64,000 bases of DNA from Entoloma clypeatum (Eukaryota > Basidiomycota > Agaricomycetes > Agaricales > Entolomataceae). Below are positions 47,433 through 58,327 of the stretch, in pieces. How positions within the stretch are numbered: the stretch's first letter is position 1; every line of letters begins with the position of its first letter. The stretch spans positions 3,782,001 to 3,846,000 of the forward strand of contig OY751487.1 of the NCBI GenBank assembly GCA_963565915.1, in the 5' to 3' direction. Made by a program: the position numbers and the translations under genes. A model generated the notes under the pieces. It made no database searches, was not told the origin of the DNA, and saw nothing but the letters and a program-made list of their open reading frames with translations.

Positions 47433-47977
47433 TTATGGCAGGAGCAAGAGGAAACGGTGCAGGGTCCAATGAGCAATTTACGTGATTCGATTACATAACA
47501 GGTAAACTTCAATACCATTCAAACCGCCCAAATCGACTCAATAGTTACGCAGTCGCAATTCGCAACAAAGTCCAGTCGTGACGTGGTTAGCATGGACTGA
47601 TTATCAGATGGTCATGGTGCTCTTGGGCAAGGGTACGTGTTATATGCTGAGAGAATTATGCATGTGCAAGTTGGAGCGCTTAAACGCGTCGCTGAGAGTC
47701 ATTGAAGTTGTGGACCTGTGTATCCTGAAACGATGAGGCAGGTGCTCAACACGATATTGCGCTCGATGTGGTATCACACGCACATAGAGACTGACCCGTT
47801 TCGAAAGCTGATGGATTACGCCCGTCGAAGGATGTGTGTCATCATGGCCAGATGAATCCCACTTTCAGAAACGCTTACGTATGTACCAGTTGTGACAGGC
47901 AACGAGAACACAGAAAAGAAGTCCATCAATGTTGAAGGGCAGAGTCCGTAGTCGACTTCACTGACTGACAGCAGAAC
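47433..47977. other. intergenic region
   Basis: About 545 bases between the start of CHMP7 and the stop of the next minus-strand gene. No coding frame, RNA gene or repeat could be supported. Confidence 0.5.
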
Positions 47978-49348
47978 CTATATTTCCGGAGCACCAGTGT
48001 AATGACCTTTCAGTGAAGGGTCATAATGTGAGTTCCCTGTGCGTTGTGAGAATGGTGCTTCCTGTGTCATACAAGTTGCAGGCGTGGAAGGAGGGTATGT
48101 ACTCGGGTCAGAAGAGTCCTGCGCGCATGAGGCGTGAAAGTGGGAATGAAGGAATAATCCAAACCAGATACAAACTCACATAAAGTCTCGATGGTGGAGT
48201 AGCGGTGAAAGGCAGGATAGGAGCAGCACTGCTATTGTTATACCTTTTGGGCTCCAACAGTGTCTGCGTAGTGTTGTTGGAAATTAATCTGGGTGTGTCG
48301 GTGCTCCCCGAGCCCCTATGAACCATGGAAGAGGGTGCTATCTTGGGTCCGCGACGATGTCGAGTCCACCAAAGCAAAAATGCGGCGATGCTGAAGCCGA
48401 GAAAGACAACACCTCCGATCACACCACCTGCAATTGGTCCAGCCTTGGACACACTCGAAGTAGTAGACTCAGCCGGAGCCGCAATTGAACTTTGGATGGT
48501 CAAGGCGGAGGTGGTCGGGTTGCTTGTCGCTACCGGGACGAACGTAGACTCGGGAATGTCTGTGATGTGTTCGAATAAATTTGCGATAAAAAAAATCAGA
48601 GAACTAGAATTTACTGAGAGCTCCCAGAGCAGCGGTAATATTGAATGTATTATCCACCTTGACGATGAATCTGGCTTATGGACGTTTCCTCTACTAGCAT
48701 AAATTAAAGCATACCACAACATCCAGATAGGCATAGTGAGGGACCTTGGTACCACCTGGAATGCTTTGCGGGAAACTGAAAAGCCAACGGCTGAGACACG
48801 ATGTAGGAATGAGAACAGAGAGACTCACACTTCTGTATATACCGTCGTACAATTGATGTCATAACCCGACCATCTAAATGGGATATCTTGAGACAGATCA
48901 GACTGCTGTACTGCAGTGGTGAGCCTACGGAAGGTAAAGTCCAGATTGGCAAAGAGCGCAAGCGCTGATTAAGCTGTAGAAAACGGAACTGCATCGACAA
49001 GGATTGGCATCTTCGTGGGGTTGGCCCAAGGTAAACTCTGCCAGGCTGCAACTGGGTAATAAGGAAAACTGTCCATCAGGCCAGCTTGTATCAATCGTTT
49101 TCTACACGAGCAGCCAGACATATTTCACTCACCCTGCGTTGCAGACACCTCCAAGGTACTCTGCTATGACGCAAGGACTCTGTCCTAGTGTGTTGAATGT
49201 CTTAAATCGATTGTGAATCGCTGAAGAACTAGGTGACGGATATAGCTGACCCAACTGTACGCTGCATTAGTGCATATTGGTGTGGCCGAACCGACCTAGA
49301 AATTGGTGGGAACAACTGCCAGAGCAGGAAACAGTTGGGACTTGCCAT
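47978..49348 (-). CDS. secreted/single-pass membrane protein with cysteine-rich ectodomain
   Basis: The start ATG at 49348 gives MASPNCFLLWQLFPPISSVQ and acts as a weak signal segment. The ectodomain is FNTLGQSPCVIAEYLGGVCN, then an intron, then NPCRCSSVFYSLISACALCQ, which is a family I know from Agaricomycetes (SPC...C, CRC-x-S, CxxC pattern). After a Ser/Thr-rich stalk (PESTFVPVATSNPTTSALTI) comes a single membrane span (AGPIAGGVIGGVVFLGFSIA and AFLLWW) and a short basic cytosolic piece (TRHRRGPKIAPSS). The last exon, after intron GTGAGT..CGCAG, reads SSDPSTYPPSTPATC and ends HYTGAPEI with TAG at 47978-47980. The function is unknown; a wall- or surface-sensing role is an inference from architecture. 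Confidence 0.72.
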
Positions 49349-49497
49349 TGTATCGGACTAGAAGGCAGAGACCAGCCTCTGTGATGGCTGGGAAGAGTGT
49401 CAAAGAAGTTTGCCCTAATTACGGTACTTATCGCAGTCTGCTGGGGGCCGTCATCACCGCCGCCTACCATCTCCAGGACCATCAACGAAGTAACTAC

Positions 49498-49524
49498 TAC
49501 TATGGGTGACCGGGTGTTGCAAAA
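49498..49524. repeat. left terminal inverted repeat of 675-bp element
   Basis: 27 bases starting TACTATGGGTGACCGGGTGT. They match the reverse complement of 50146-50172 exactly. Confidence 0.85.
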
Positions 49525-50145
49525 TCACCTAGTTATGCAAAATTTCTCCGATGGGCGCATTCCCGCATCTTGAGCAACTGATGTCTCATAGATCGGGAAT
49601 CTTTAGGCACTTTAGGAGACCACTGTAACTTCGAAACATGACATTCCTGTCCCTCAATGAAATCAGAGCTGAAAAACCATGAAAAACCACGATTTTCGAG
49701 CTTGTTCTATCTTGGTAAAATTGATGTTTGAGCGGGCACCTTCATCCTTCGGGATATGATATGTTTTATTGTTATCCATCCTTAAAACAATTTCTCCGGG
49801 ACAGAAACATGAGGTATACAAGACGTGGACACTCGTCGAATCTTGAGCGTGACAACAAAACTCATCGAGCGTCGTATGGTTCGAACTCCGACAGGACCTC
49901 CCCCAAAGAGGCAGGAGGCTCTGCAGGGCGGAGACGTAAATTGTGATGTGACCCGAGTGTGACATATTTTGCACAACCTAGTGAAAATGGTGTGCCAATT
50001 TCCTCCCGCTCCAGTTATTTTTCCTTGCCACATATCCTCAAGATCAAGTGGAGACAATTAAAGCCAGAAAGCCAGGCTGTACGACGGTAAAAGAATCAAG
50101 TCATTTGAGGCAGTGGATGTAGCACGATAAGCCCTCTTTAAAAAG

Positions 50146-50172
50146 TTTTGCAACACCCGGTCACCCATAGTA
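50146..50172. repeat. right terminal inverted repeat of 675-bp element
   Basis: 27 bases that read TTTTGCAACACCCGGTCACC and then CATAGTA, the exact complement of the left copy. Confidence 0.85.
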
Positions 50173-50281
50173 CGCGTTCGAGTGTGTGTAATCCGCTTAG
50201 TCAGACTGTACAGGTGAAGCCACCGCCGGAAGAGGCCAAGGTAGTGACCGCCAAAATCCTCGTCGTTCCTCAAGATCCCCG

Positions 50282-51488
50282 ATGGCCCCCTCCACCACGT
50301 ACGTCGGTCCGCCTTTGCACATGAGTGTCGTATTCCTTTGAACTCAATTTCCATTTTCTCAGCGTCCCGAGCGCTTCGGTGAGATCACACGATATCTCAG
50401 AACCCAACCATGATTGCTGATTCCCAAGCTTCGTTAGGCGATTGAAGTCCCGGAGACTCTCCTCAAGAAACGAAAGCAAAACGAAAAGGCTCGGGAGGAC
50501 CGCATTCTCGCTGCCACTGCCGCTCGTAAGGTGAGATTTGTCGAGAAGTTATCCCTATTTTTTTAATGATGCATACGATGCATTCGACGAACGGCTAGTG
50601 GAACTCAATTCTACCTTGCTGCCGCTAATTAACCATCTTTCGGGACTGAGCTTTCGCCTCTGAATTTTGAAGATCTGTCCTGTTTTTACTTACTTTCATC
50701 CTCTGCAGGCCTCGAAGGCGAAGAGAAAGGTCATTTTTAAACGTGCCGAAAGTTATGTGAAGGAGTACCTATCGAAGGAGAAGGAGGAAATTCGATTGAA
50801 ACGTGCTGCACGGACCGCCAACGACTTTTATGTTCCCGCACAGCCCAAAGTTTACTTTGTGATTCGTATCCGTGGGTGAGCAGGCATTCTCGTGCGAAGT
50901 CGCCCTATTCCAATAATGTTCCAGTATAAACGAGATCGCACCCAAGCCGCGAAAGATTTTGCAACTCCTCCGTCTGCTTCAAATCAATAACGGCGTCTTC
51001 ATCAAGGTCACACGGCCTACACAACAAATGCTCCGCCTGGTTGAGCCTTATATCGCCTACGGGTAAGTGAGAACTGAGACGTTGAAGGAACATATCATCG
51101 GACCCGATTCTTTAGTGAACCTAACCTGAAATCAGTCCGTGAACTGATCTACAAGCGTGGATACGGAAAGGTCGATAAGCAACGCATCCCTCTCACCAAC
51201 AACGCCGTCATTGAAGCTGCTCTTGGAAAATATGACATCCTATCTGTCGAGGATCTCGTCCACGAGATCGTCACTGCTGGTCCCAACTTCAAACAGGTAT
51301 GGTCAGTCTCTTTGCCATATGCCATAATGTTTTGAGGCCGTTTGCAGGCCTCCAACTTCCTGTGGCCATTCAAGCTCTCCAACCCCACTGGCGGATGGAG
51401 GACACGTAAATTCAAGCATTTTGTCCAGGGTGGCGACTTTGGTGACCGAGAAGGCAACATCAACAAGCTCATTAGGCAAATGAACTAG
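50282..51488 (+). CDS. RPL7: 60S ribosomal protein uL30 (RPL7)
   Basis: This is a core protein of the large cytosolic ribosomal subunit. The start is not obvious in a simple frame scan: two small exons, 50282-50298 (ATGGCCCCCTCCACCAC, donor GTACGT) and one ending CGCTTCG before a GTGAGA donor, splice to the exon starting [20 protein letters not shown], giving [20 protein letters not shown]. The rest is highly conserved: [79 protein letters not shown] and [20 protein letters not shown]. The stop is TAG at 51486-51488. About six introns are used, as is usual for such genes in mushrooms. The 675-bp inverted-repeat element is in its promoter. Confidence 0.93.
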
Positions 51489-51670
51489 ATGATGTTGGTT
51501 CTCGGAGCAGGGTGGACCCCGGCGCCTGCGATGGATGGGGTATGTTAGCGCGTTATATTTCAGATTGGCCTGTATATGAAAATATGCCACACTTTTCTTT
51601 GCATGCATATGGGGATATTACCGTAAGAATGTGTCCATCAGAAACAAATCCTTGTATCTTCCATTCCGCA

Positions 51671-52515
51671 ATGTCCCAACATCCTGCTCTTGCCCGCCTC
51701 CTGACCGCCAACACCCAATGGGCCCAGGATGTTGCCCGCGCTGAACCCGATTTTTTCGAAACGTCTGCCCAAGGCCAGAAGCCTCAGGTCATATTTGCTA
51801 GTGTCCCATCCGACTCCTCGTCTGACTTGGTTACTGTTTCAGACTCTCTGGATAGGCTGCGCCGATTCCCGAGTTCCAGAGACCGTCATCACTGGTGCTA
51901 GACCAGGAGATATCTTCGTTCATCGGAACATTGCGAAGTTCGTTATTCAAGTCTATCAAGTTTATTCACAATTGTGGTTGGCGATTAAATCTATCTATCC
52001 CAGCCAATTTCATGTCGACGACGATAGCGCTCTGGCTGTTCTCAAATATTCAGTTGATGTGCTTCTCGTTCAAAACGGTGCTCGAGTTCCTTGCTCTCAT
52101 TTGATAAAACTCCTCAACACTGGCTCCATTCACCCTCACAGTTGTCATTGTGGGACATAGCAATTGTGGAGGCGCCGCCGCTTGCCTCAGCGCTGCCAAG
52201 ACCCCTACCGCTGCCCACGAACCAGTCGTGACAGTTCCATCGCTCCCAGCCGATGCACCCCTCAACCGCTGGTTGGCACCTCTCACAAGGCTCGTCACCT
52301 CTCTTGACCTTGCCAACGAACCAACTGTATCCGCACTCCCCATGGTCGTCAAGGAGAATGTCAAGCTCCAAGTCGAGAACCTTTGCAAGACTGACATTAT
52401 CACCAACGCTTGGATGGATAATCGCCAAGTTTGGGTCCATGGCTGGGTTTATGATCTAGCTACGGGTAAATTGGAGGATTTAAAGATCAGTCGTGGACCA
52501 AGTCCTGCCGTTTGA
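51671..52515 (+). CDS. beta-carbonic anhydrase
   Basis: The enzyme interconverts CO2 and bicarbonate with a zinc ion. The start at 51671 gives MSQHPALARLLTANTQWAQD with VARAEPDFFETSAQGQKPQ. Zinc and catalytic residues are all present: IGCADSRVPE (Cys and the Asp-Arg dyad) and VGHSNCGGAAACLSA (His and Cys). Between them, splicing restores ARPGDIFVHRNIAN and HVDDDSALAVLKYSVDV. The end is NAWMDNRQVWVHGWVYDLAT with GKLEDLKISRGPSPAV and TGA at 52513-52515. Introns occur after QKPQ, after RNIA and before VVIVGHS; the donor of the last is uncertain. A mitochondrial signal is not visible, so the protein is probably cytosolic. Confidence 0.88.
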
Positions 52516-52841
52516 AGGCATTTGCGCGCTTCGAAAGCAACTCACTGCACACTTTCCAGTGTGATGATATACAATTTAATAAGGCAAAAGGACTTGTAAG
52601 AAACATCAGACTCGAATCCTTGAACTCTGGAAACCCGCATTCAGAGGATGCATTGTCACGGCCTCTTCAATCTCTCAATTGACCCATTTCTCAAATCACG
52701 CAAATGGACTGCAGAGAACAAACTAGACGTATTAGGATCTCAAGAGCTGTAAGTTAGGACATGGTGGTGTCTAGGCTTTATTATCGAAATAATTGATACA
52801 TTGCGAATAACATTCATGAAACAGAAATGATGCCCATGTTT
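52516..52841. other. intergenic region
   Basis: About 325 bases between the convergent carbonic anhydrase gene and the adenylation-domain pseudogene. I see no gene or repeat. Confidence 0.5.
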
Positions 52842-53810
52842 TTACCAACCAGGACGCCTCGGGACAACAGCCTTATGCATCCCAGATACACCACCAGCCC
52901 ACATGACACCCATCTCGCCAATCTTGCAAGGTTTCATGGTCTCGTGCAACACATAAACAGTATTGTTCGGAGTGGGCCCACCAATCCCCCGGTCGATCCC
53001 TGGGTGCATGGTGTTGACGATGGTAATCTGACGTTCTCGACGGCCAAGCGATAGGAGATAGGAGGAACGGAACTCGGTGGGACCGCAGCAGTTAAAGAAT
53101 GCTACCCTCCTGGCCAAGAGCTTTGGGACAGCGTTCACCAGCGACGGCGACGACCTTGATGGTATGGGAGTCTTCAGGAGGATGAGGGGCAAGCATGGAT
53201 GGGGTAGCGACTACGACATCGACCGTCTTCATGATTGCGCGCCATTCTTTTGAAGTCTTCCCGCGCAAGCAGAGAGTGGCGCCGTTAGCCACGCTGCCAA
53301 GAATTCTCCAAGCCGCCATGTCGAAGGAGATGTCCATCAGTTGCGAAACGCGAACGCCATGCAAATGCAAAAAATCTTAGGAAGTGAAATGCAGAGCTAT
53401 ATTCAGATACTCACGATTAGTGACGTTCTTGTGTACAACATTAACACCCTTAGGAAGTCGAGTTGTTCCTGAAGAATGTCGCATATCGTATCTTCTAAAG
53501 TCATAGCCGCAAGGTCACTTCCAATTCGGTGTTTGGAAATTGCTCCGGACGGGCGCAAGGGAAGAACCCGAATCCTTGAGAGCATACTCGAGAGTTTTGT
53601 CCGAAACGACATTCCCGTCCAGCGCGGGAGGGGTGTTCAAAGGCACGGTGAACACATTCTAAAGGCTGCTTGACAACCCTCCCCTGACCAAACAAGTTGA
53701 AAAGCTGTCTGTCGGCGGGAGAGAGGGTCTCAGTATTTCTGGGGTGCCATTGATGCCCGAGGGTGTTGAGCTCTCGATGGTGTGGACCTGGGTTGGTGCT
53801 CATCGTCAGT
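52842..53810 (-). pseudogene. broken NRPS-type adenylation domain
   Basis: Pieces of an amino-acid-adenylating enzyme can be read in three frames: ETLSPADRQLFNLFGQGR and CVHRAFE, then VVSDKTLEYALKDSGSS, then the ATP-binding core SSGTTRLPKGVNVVHKNVTN (usually TSGTTGxPKGV), LHGVRVSQLMDISFDMAAW and ILGSVANGATLCLRGKTS, then FFNCCGPTE (usually YNxYGPTE) and GGPTPNNTVYVLHETMKPCK. Frame changes, at least one stop (near 53380) and the absence of the rest of the enzyme (no condensation, carrier or C-terminal subdomain) show that it is a fragment. It is most like the siderophore-type synthetases of basidiomycetes, but the substrate cannot be judged. The remainder of the gene is not in the flanks. Confidence 0.72.
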
Positions 53811-54316
53811 CTATTGCCCAGCTTTTATGCTGGGCTACCGATGTGAAGTGCGGGCCTATGATGAGTTGTCATACACGCACGCCGAAGACGAATCATGACT
53901 TGACACCAAAACGCCGTCTATGGCAGCGGAGGTGCTTGCGTTGAACACCGTCGAGCATGGAAAAGAGGTCCCAAGGAACCGGTTGAAGTCAATATCGGAT
54001 CGCCTGCACTTGCAGGAAGGGGGGATACGGATTGAGGATTACAGAGGGGGGATGCAACATTTGTTGCGGAGATGGCGGCATGGCTTGATCATTGCTAGCT
54101 TGACGAGTTGCTACCGCGGTGGATCACCACAAGTGTTAGTATATCCTACCAATGTGCAACTTGGGGATTCCGAGGCTCTTTTTAGCTATGGTTTGGTCGT
54201 CGATGCTTGCGTCGATGTCGAGTTAGTTTGTTTGGCCATGTCCACTCGTTGATCGATCGGCAAGCTCAGTCCACAACTTGAAGACCATCGATTCAGTGCC
54301 TCATCTCAAAGAACGC
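53811..54316. other. intergenic region
   Basis: About 500 bases between the adenylation pseudogene and the glutamine-synthetase-family gene. A plus-strand open frame (53920-54252) has no family character, and the piece VHNLKTIDSVPHLKER just before 54317 may be 5' coding sequence of the next gene. No repeat was seen. Confidence 0.45.
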
Positions 54317-56506
54317 ATGGCCTCGATCAGCGACCCCGCATCCCTAGCTGAACTCCAAGAAGCTCTTCAAGACGACATCAAGGTCAAAGTTGCAGGTTCG
54401 TAGTGCAAGACTATGGGTTCGTCGCCTTCCCAGCTCAAATCTGCCTTTCGTAGGGATCGACGGTATGAACTCAGTTTAACCTGCTGAGTATCTTCTTCGA
54501 TGAAATTCTGCTAGTGGATGGTGTACTCCGTGGTAAATTCATGGTGAGAAAAGCCGACTTTAGGTCCAAATTCATCGTTTATTGATCATTGCCCAGTCCA
54601 AGGAGAAATTTCTCAGCGCAGTTTCATCGGATGGATTTGGATTCTGTAGTGTCATCTTGTGAGTAGGTCATGTAGATATTCCCTCGTCTATCCTGACCAT
54701 AGACCATGGAAGTGGCTGGGACATACATGATACCGTATACTCCCGAGAACTGCTTATCTCAAACAAGGAGAACGGATACCGAGATATTATCGCACGCGTA
54801 GACCTATCCACCTTTCGCCGTATCCCTTGGGAAGATAATGTCCCCTTCTTCCTGGTATCGTTCTTGGATCCAGAGACCAAACAACCGCTGATAGTTGATC
54901 CCCGCGGCATCTTGAAAATTATGACTGAACGGGCACAAGAGCAGGGCCTTCAGTGCTATGCTGGTGTTGAATACGAGGTGCGTTTGCCTCTCGACCTGCA
55001 GGACCGTAAGTTTATCTTTGGCCCTAGTATTTCAACTTTAAAGGTATTCTTTTCAAATCAACGATATTTGACATGCTTAAAATATTCCAGAAACGGCAGG
55101 GACATTAGCACAGAAGAGATTTACAAATCTAGAGCCTTTGACCCCTGGGAGTAGGTGATGACCTTCCCATTGTACCAATCATTCTGATTATTTCTTTAGA
55201 CCACGGATACTCTCTTCTACGCACGCAGTTGAACAATGCCTATTTCAATGAACTGTTTGACGAGAGTGCAAAGTTCCGAATACCACTCGAGGGCCATCGT
55301 ACGCTCGAATACCTTGAACGAATTTTCCATGACTAATGGATGTTTTCTTAAAGATACTGAGACTGGCGCTGGCGTTTTGGAGACTGCACTTGCATATACC
55401 TCGGCCTTAGAGATGGCAGATAATGCCATCCTGTTCAAATACCTCGCGAAGAGCATCGGTATGAAGCATGGCGTGCTACCTAGTTTTATGGCAAAGCCAT
55501 GGGGTAACGTGGGTTTCTTGAAAGTTCACAAGAAGATGTTGCTGACAAGAATATGAAGGCGGCAGGCTGTAGTGGGTCAGTCTTTGCATGTTTCTTTCCT
55601 CAACTCTTCCGCCGAACATCCCCACAGGCATGTTCATGTATCCTTGCGAGACAAGGAAGGAAAGAATATTTTCGCTGTCATAGAAGCTCAGGGTCGGGAC
55701 AATGCGTCATATAAGGATACTAAATTCATCAGCCAAGAGGCGGAATGGTTTCTTGCAGGTATACTGGTAGGTATCGCAGATGGTAGGAACGCCTTTCCTT
55801 TCTTCGTCTTGCGAAGTTAATCGCCTCTCTCAACTGACTCAAGTCATGCCAATGGCGAGTCCTTACTTTCTCCCCCTTGAAAACTCCCCGACTAATGGGA
55901 AACAATCAGCTGGTACCCACCATAAACGGATACAAGCGTCTCGTAGGAGGCGAGGCGTTCTGGGCACCGAATGCTATCACATATGGGTACGATTCTCGCG
56001 CGGCTTCCATTCGCATTCTCTGTCCGCCTTCCGTTCCTCCATCCGCGACGAGGTTTGAGGTCCGAGTCCCCGGCGCAGATATGAACCCATATTTTACCCT
56101 GAGTGCTATTTTTCTGTTGGGATTAAGGGGCATTCAGGGGAAGTTGCCTTTGCCTTGTCCTCCAATTACACACTTTGCAAAGGAGGATAAAGTTCACGGA
56201 CGGGTAAGCTATGTCCCTAATTCCCTGCAGTTCCTTGAGGATACGGAAGCCCTTGATTCTATAAAGGTTGAGATGTTGCCGACATCTTTGGAGCTAGCCA
56301 CACAGCGGATGATGAGGCCGGAAAGTATCGCAAGGGAACCTCGAATGTTTGGAGATCATTTTGTTGATCATTTTGGCGGTACCAGGGAGCATGAAGTTAA
56401 GCTCTGGAACCAGGCAGTCACTAATTGGGAAGGTTCGTGATGTGTTGCTCTCTGACATTCGACTGTAACTTCCCTCTCAGTGGAGCGATACATCGAGCTT
56501 GCATGA
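54317..56506 (+). CDS. glutamine synthetase family protein (GlnA type)
   Basis: The first clear ATG (54317) gives MASISDPASLAELQEALQDD; sequence upstream could extend the protein. Splicing links GIDVDGVLRGKFMSKEKFLS, AVSSDGFGFCSVIFGWDIHD and TVYSRELLISNKENGYRDII, then FLVSFLDPETKQPLIVDPRG and LQCYAGVEYEYFNFK. The catalytic region is present: HGYSLLRTQLNNAYFNELFD, HHTETGAGVLETALAYTSAL, AGCSGHVHVSLRDKEGKNIF, RLVGGEAFWAPNAITYGYDS and VRVPGADMNPYFTLSAIFL. An intron that begins with GC (CCAATG|GCGAGT..AATCAG) is needed to reach VPTINGYKRLV. The end NWEVERYIELA and TGA at 56504-56506 come from the last exon. It resembles the GS-I/FluG C-terminal group rather than the short eukaryotic GS-II; its real substrate is unknown. 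Confidence 0.82.
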
Positions 56507-56653
56507 TGGTTGGAATACCTTTGTCCTTCACCTGGGTTTGCCAACAATATATATGGATGACCATTCGGGCGATTCCTGACAGGCCGAGAAAACTCCAAGT
56601 AACATGACAATGAATATGACTGAACGCTATTCACGCTAAGTATTCGCGCACTT

Positions 56654-57518
56654 CTAATTCGGCGCACTGTGTAACCATTGCATGAAATGGGGAACGTCCT
56701 GTTGAGATGCACTGTGAGTTGAAGCCCCCAGCCATGATGAACAACAGTCAGGAGGAAGGACATGCCTGAGCGATTTTACTTGGGAGGGTACTTTCCGCCA
56801 GAAACCCAGGAATAAGCCCCCCAGGATCACTGGAGGTCGCCATTCTCCATTCTGTCGTGCCGTCTTCAAGTTCTAAGATGCGTTCAACACTCACATAGTG
56901 GCCTTGAACGCCCTTCACCTTGGGCTCAGCCAGTTCTCCTTTTCCGGCGGAAGCCAGATCGATGGGAAGGGAAACAATCATGCTAAGTATCGGAAGGATA
57001 TGGAAGAAATATTTGAATGATCGAGAATAAGAGCTGACCCAGTGCGTGGTGGTGTGTAGCTAATGTGAAAGACCTGCAATACCGTGAACACGCGAGGGGA
57101 TACTGGGGGTGTAAATGTGTATTGCAGCGTCCAGATCGAAGCTGTCGGTGAGATCTCTTTGACTTTCTGCACTTGCTTTATCTCAGGTATGAACCTGGAT
57201 TGTGTATGAGGAGGTAAGATTTTCATTTTCGAAGCTGTTGTTGTTCATCAATACCGACTCTTGTTCGTTGACGGCCTTGTCCTTCCCCAATTTTTCCCAT
57301 AACAGGTCGAAGGATGCTTCCTCTGATGAATGTTCACTGGCACGGCAATGCCATGATGCACCGCCGCTATCTTTGCGGCGGAAGGTCTTGACGGTGTTCC
57401 TGTGATACGTTTTGCCTTGTTTCCACGAGGACGTAGATTCAATCAGGGCTCGCCCGGCGGCGGTGATGGTTTCTTCGGACGGGAGTTCTGTTGTTGTTTG
57501 AGGCTGGTTGTTATTCAT
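56654..57518 (-). CDS. DUF3074 (START-like) protein
   Basis: The start at 57518 gives MNNNQPQTTTELPSEETITA and AAGRALIESTSSWKQGKTYH. The DUF3074 domain follows: SGGASWHCRASEHSSEEASF, DLLWEKLGKDKAVNEQ, then after an intron RFIPEIKQVQKVKEISPTAS, IWTLQYTFTPPVSPRVFTVL and QVFHISYTPPRTGMIVSLPI, and VSVERILELEDGTTEWRMAT with SSDPGGLIPGFL. The last intron starts with GC (CTCAG|GCATGT..CAACAG), and only its removal gives the family's ending DVPHFMQWLHSAPN, with TAG at 56654-56656. Members have a lipid-binding START fold. No ligand is known here. Confidence 0.8.
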
Positions 57519-57652
57519 CGAACAATGAAGGGCTTACTTGAGGCGTTCAATGGTGTAAGTGTCAAGTTGAACTGGTCTATCTGTGCCATAAGTGACGGAT
57601 GGGATGTAGTAAGAATGGGATGAGGGTAAAGATGGCATCAATTATTAGTATT

Positions 57653-58235
57653 TTACGCTTCCCGAGGTCTGAGGTTTGGGTTGTTGAGATTTACAAGGCC
57701 ACACCACCGACTTCTCCCTTTTGTGACCTCATCGCGTGGCAACACCTCTCCACGCTCGAGAACAATTCCAGCAAATCGTCGTTCTCCTCTCATCCATTTT
57801 TCCTTGTAGAAACGAACGAAGCCAGGCGCAGTCGCGTATATCGTATGGTCGCGGCCCATCTTCACCTGATAAGATGATTTCTAGTAAATCCTGGAGGCAA
57901 GAAGAAAGACCTACATGAGGGCCGGGATGGAATAATGAACCGCGTTGGCGAACGATTATGTTGCCTGGGATGACGTATTGATCTCAAAGGGCGGTGTGAG
58001 CGACACTCGTGTTATATTCTGGACAGAAAATATGCACCAGAGAACTTCTTGACACCTAGCCGTTTTCCTGGAGAGCCCCCATGATTGTGAACAGTGCCAC
58101 CTGCGCGCTTGGTGGCTGTGCGAATGGCACCGACGCCTAGAAGGAGCAGAGTCAGATGGGACTAAAAGAAAGGGAAAAGAGGCTACCAAGAAGTGAGAAG
58201 GGGCTGGTCGCTACATGGGAGAAGAGAGAGAACAT
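57653..58235 (-). CDS. mitochondrial large ribosomal subunit protein bL27m
   Basis: This protein lies close to the peptidyl-transferase centre of the mitochondrial ribosome. A first exon at 58235 (MFSLFSHVATSPFSLLG) acts as a presequence and splices to GVGAIRTATKRAGGTVHNHG with GSPGKRLGVKKFS. A second intron (GTGCAT donor) leads to DQYVIPGNIIVRQRGSLFHP and GPHV, and a third leads to KMGRDHTIYATAPGFVRFYK with EKWMRGERRFAGIVLERGEV. The stop is at 57653-57655. The block KRAGGTVHNHGGSPGKRLG and the run of conserved residues around VRQRG identify the family. It is divergent from SKP1 (92 bp between starts). Confidence 0.87.
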
Positions 58236-58327
58236 CTTGAGGTGCAGTCGGCTATCGCCGGCAGGACTCTTGAGATAAACAAAGCCAATCTGAGGGTATC
58301 CAAGAGTCATCATCCTCCCCTTACAAC

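Larger units (their letters stand above)
49498..50172. mobile_element. 675-bp terminal-inverted-repeat element upstream of RPL7
   Basis: The ends are perfect inverted repeats of 27 bases, 49498-49524 and 50146-50172, starting TACTATGGGTGACCGGGTGT. No coding capacity is seen, so it is MITE-like. Just inside the left end, 49526-49543 (CACCTAGTTATGCAAAAT) pairs imperfectly (14 of 18) with 49966-49983, so a smaller related inverted-repeat unit may lie inside. No convincing target-site duplication was found. The right end is only 109 bp before the RPL7 start codon. Confidence 0.75.

Noticed and set aside
53920..54252. Plus-strand open frame (MAAEVLALNTVEHGKEVP)
   Set aside because: No domain or conserved residues are recognisable. 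It lies between a pseudogene and the glutamine-synthetase-family gene and is probably chance.
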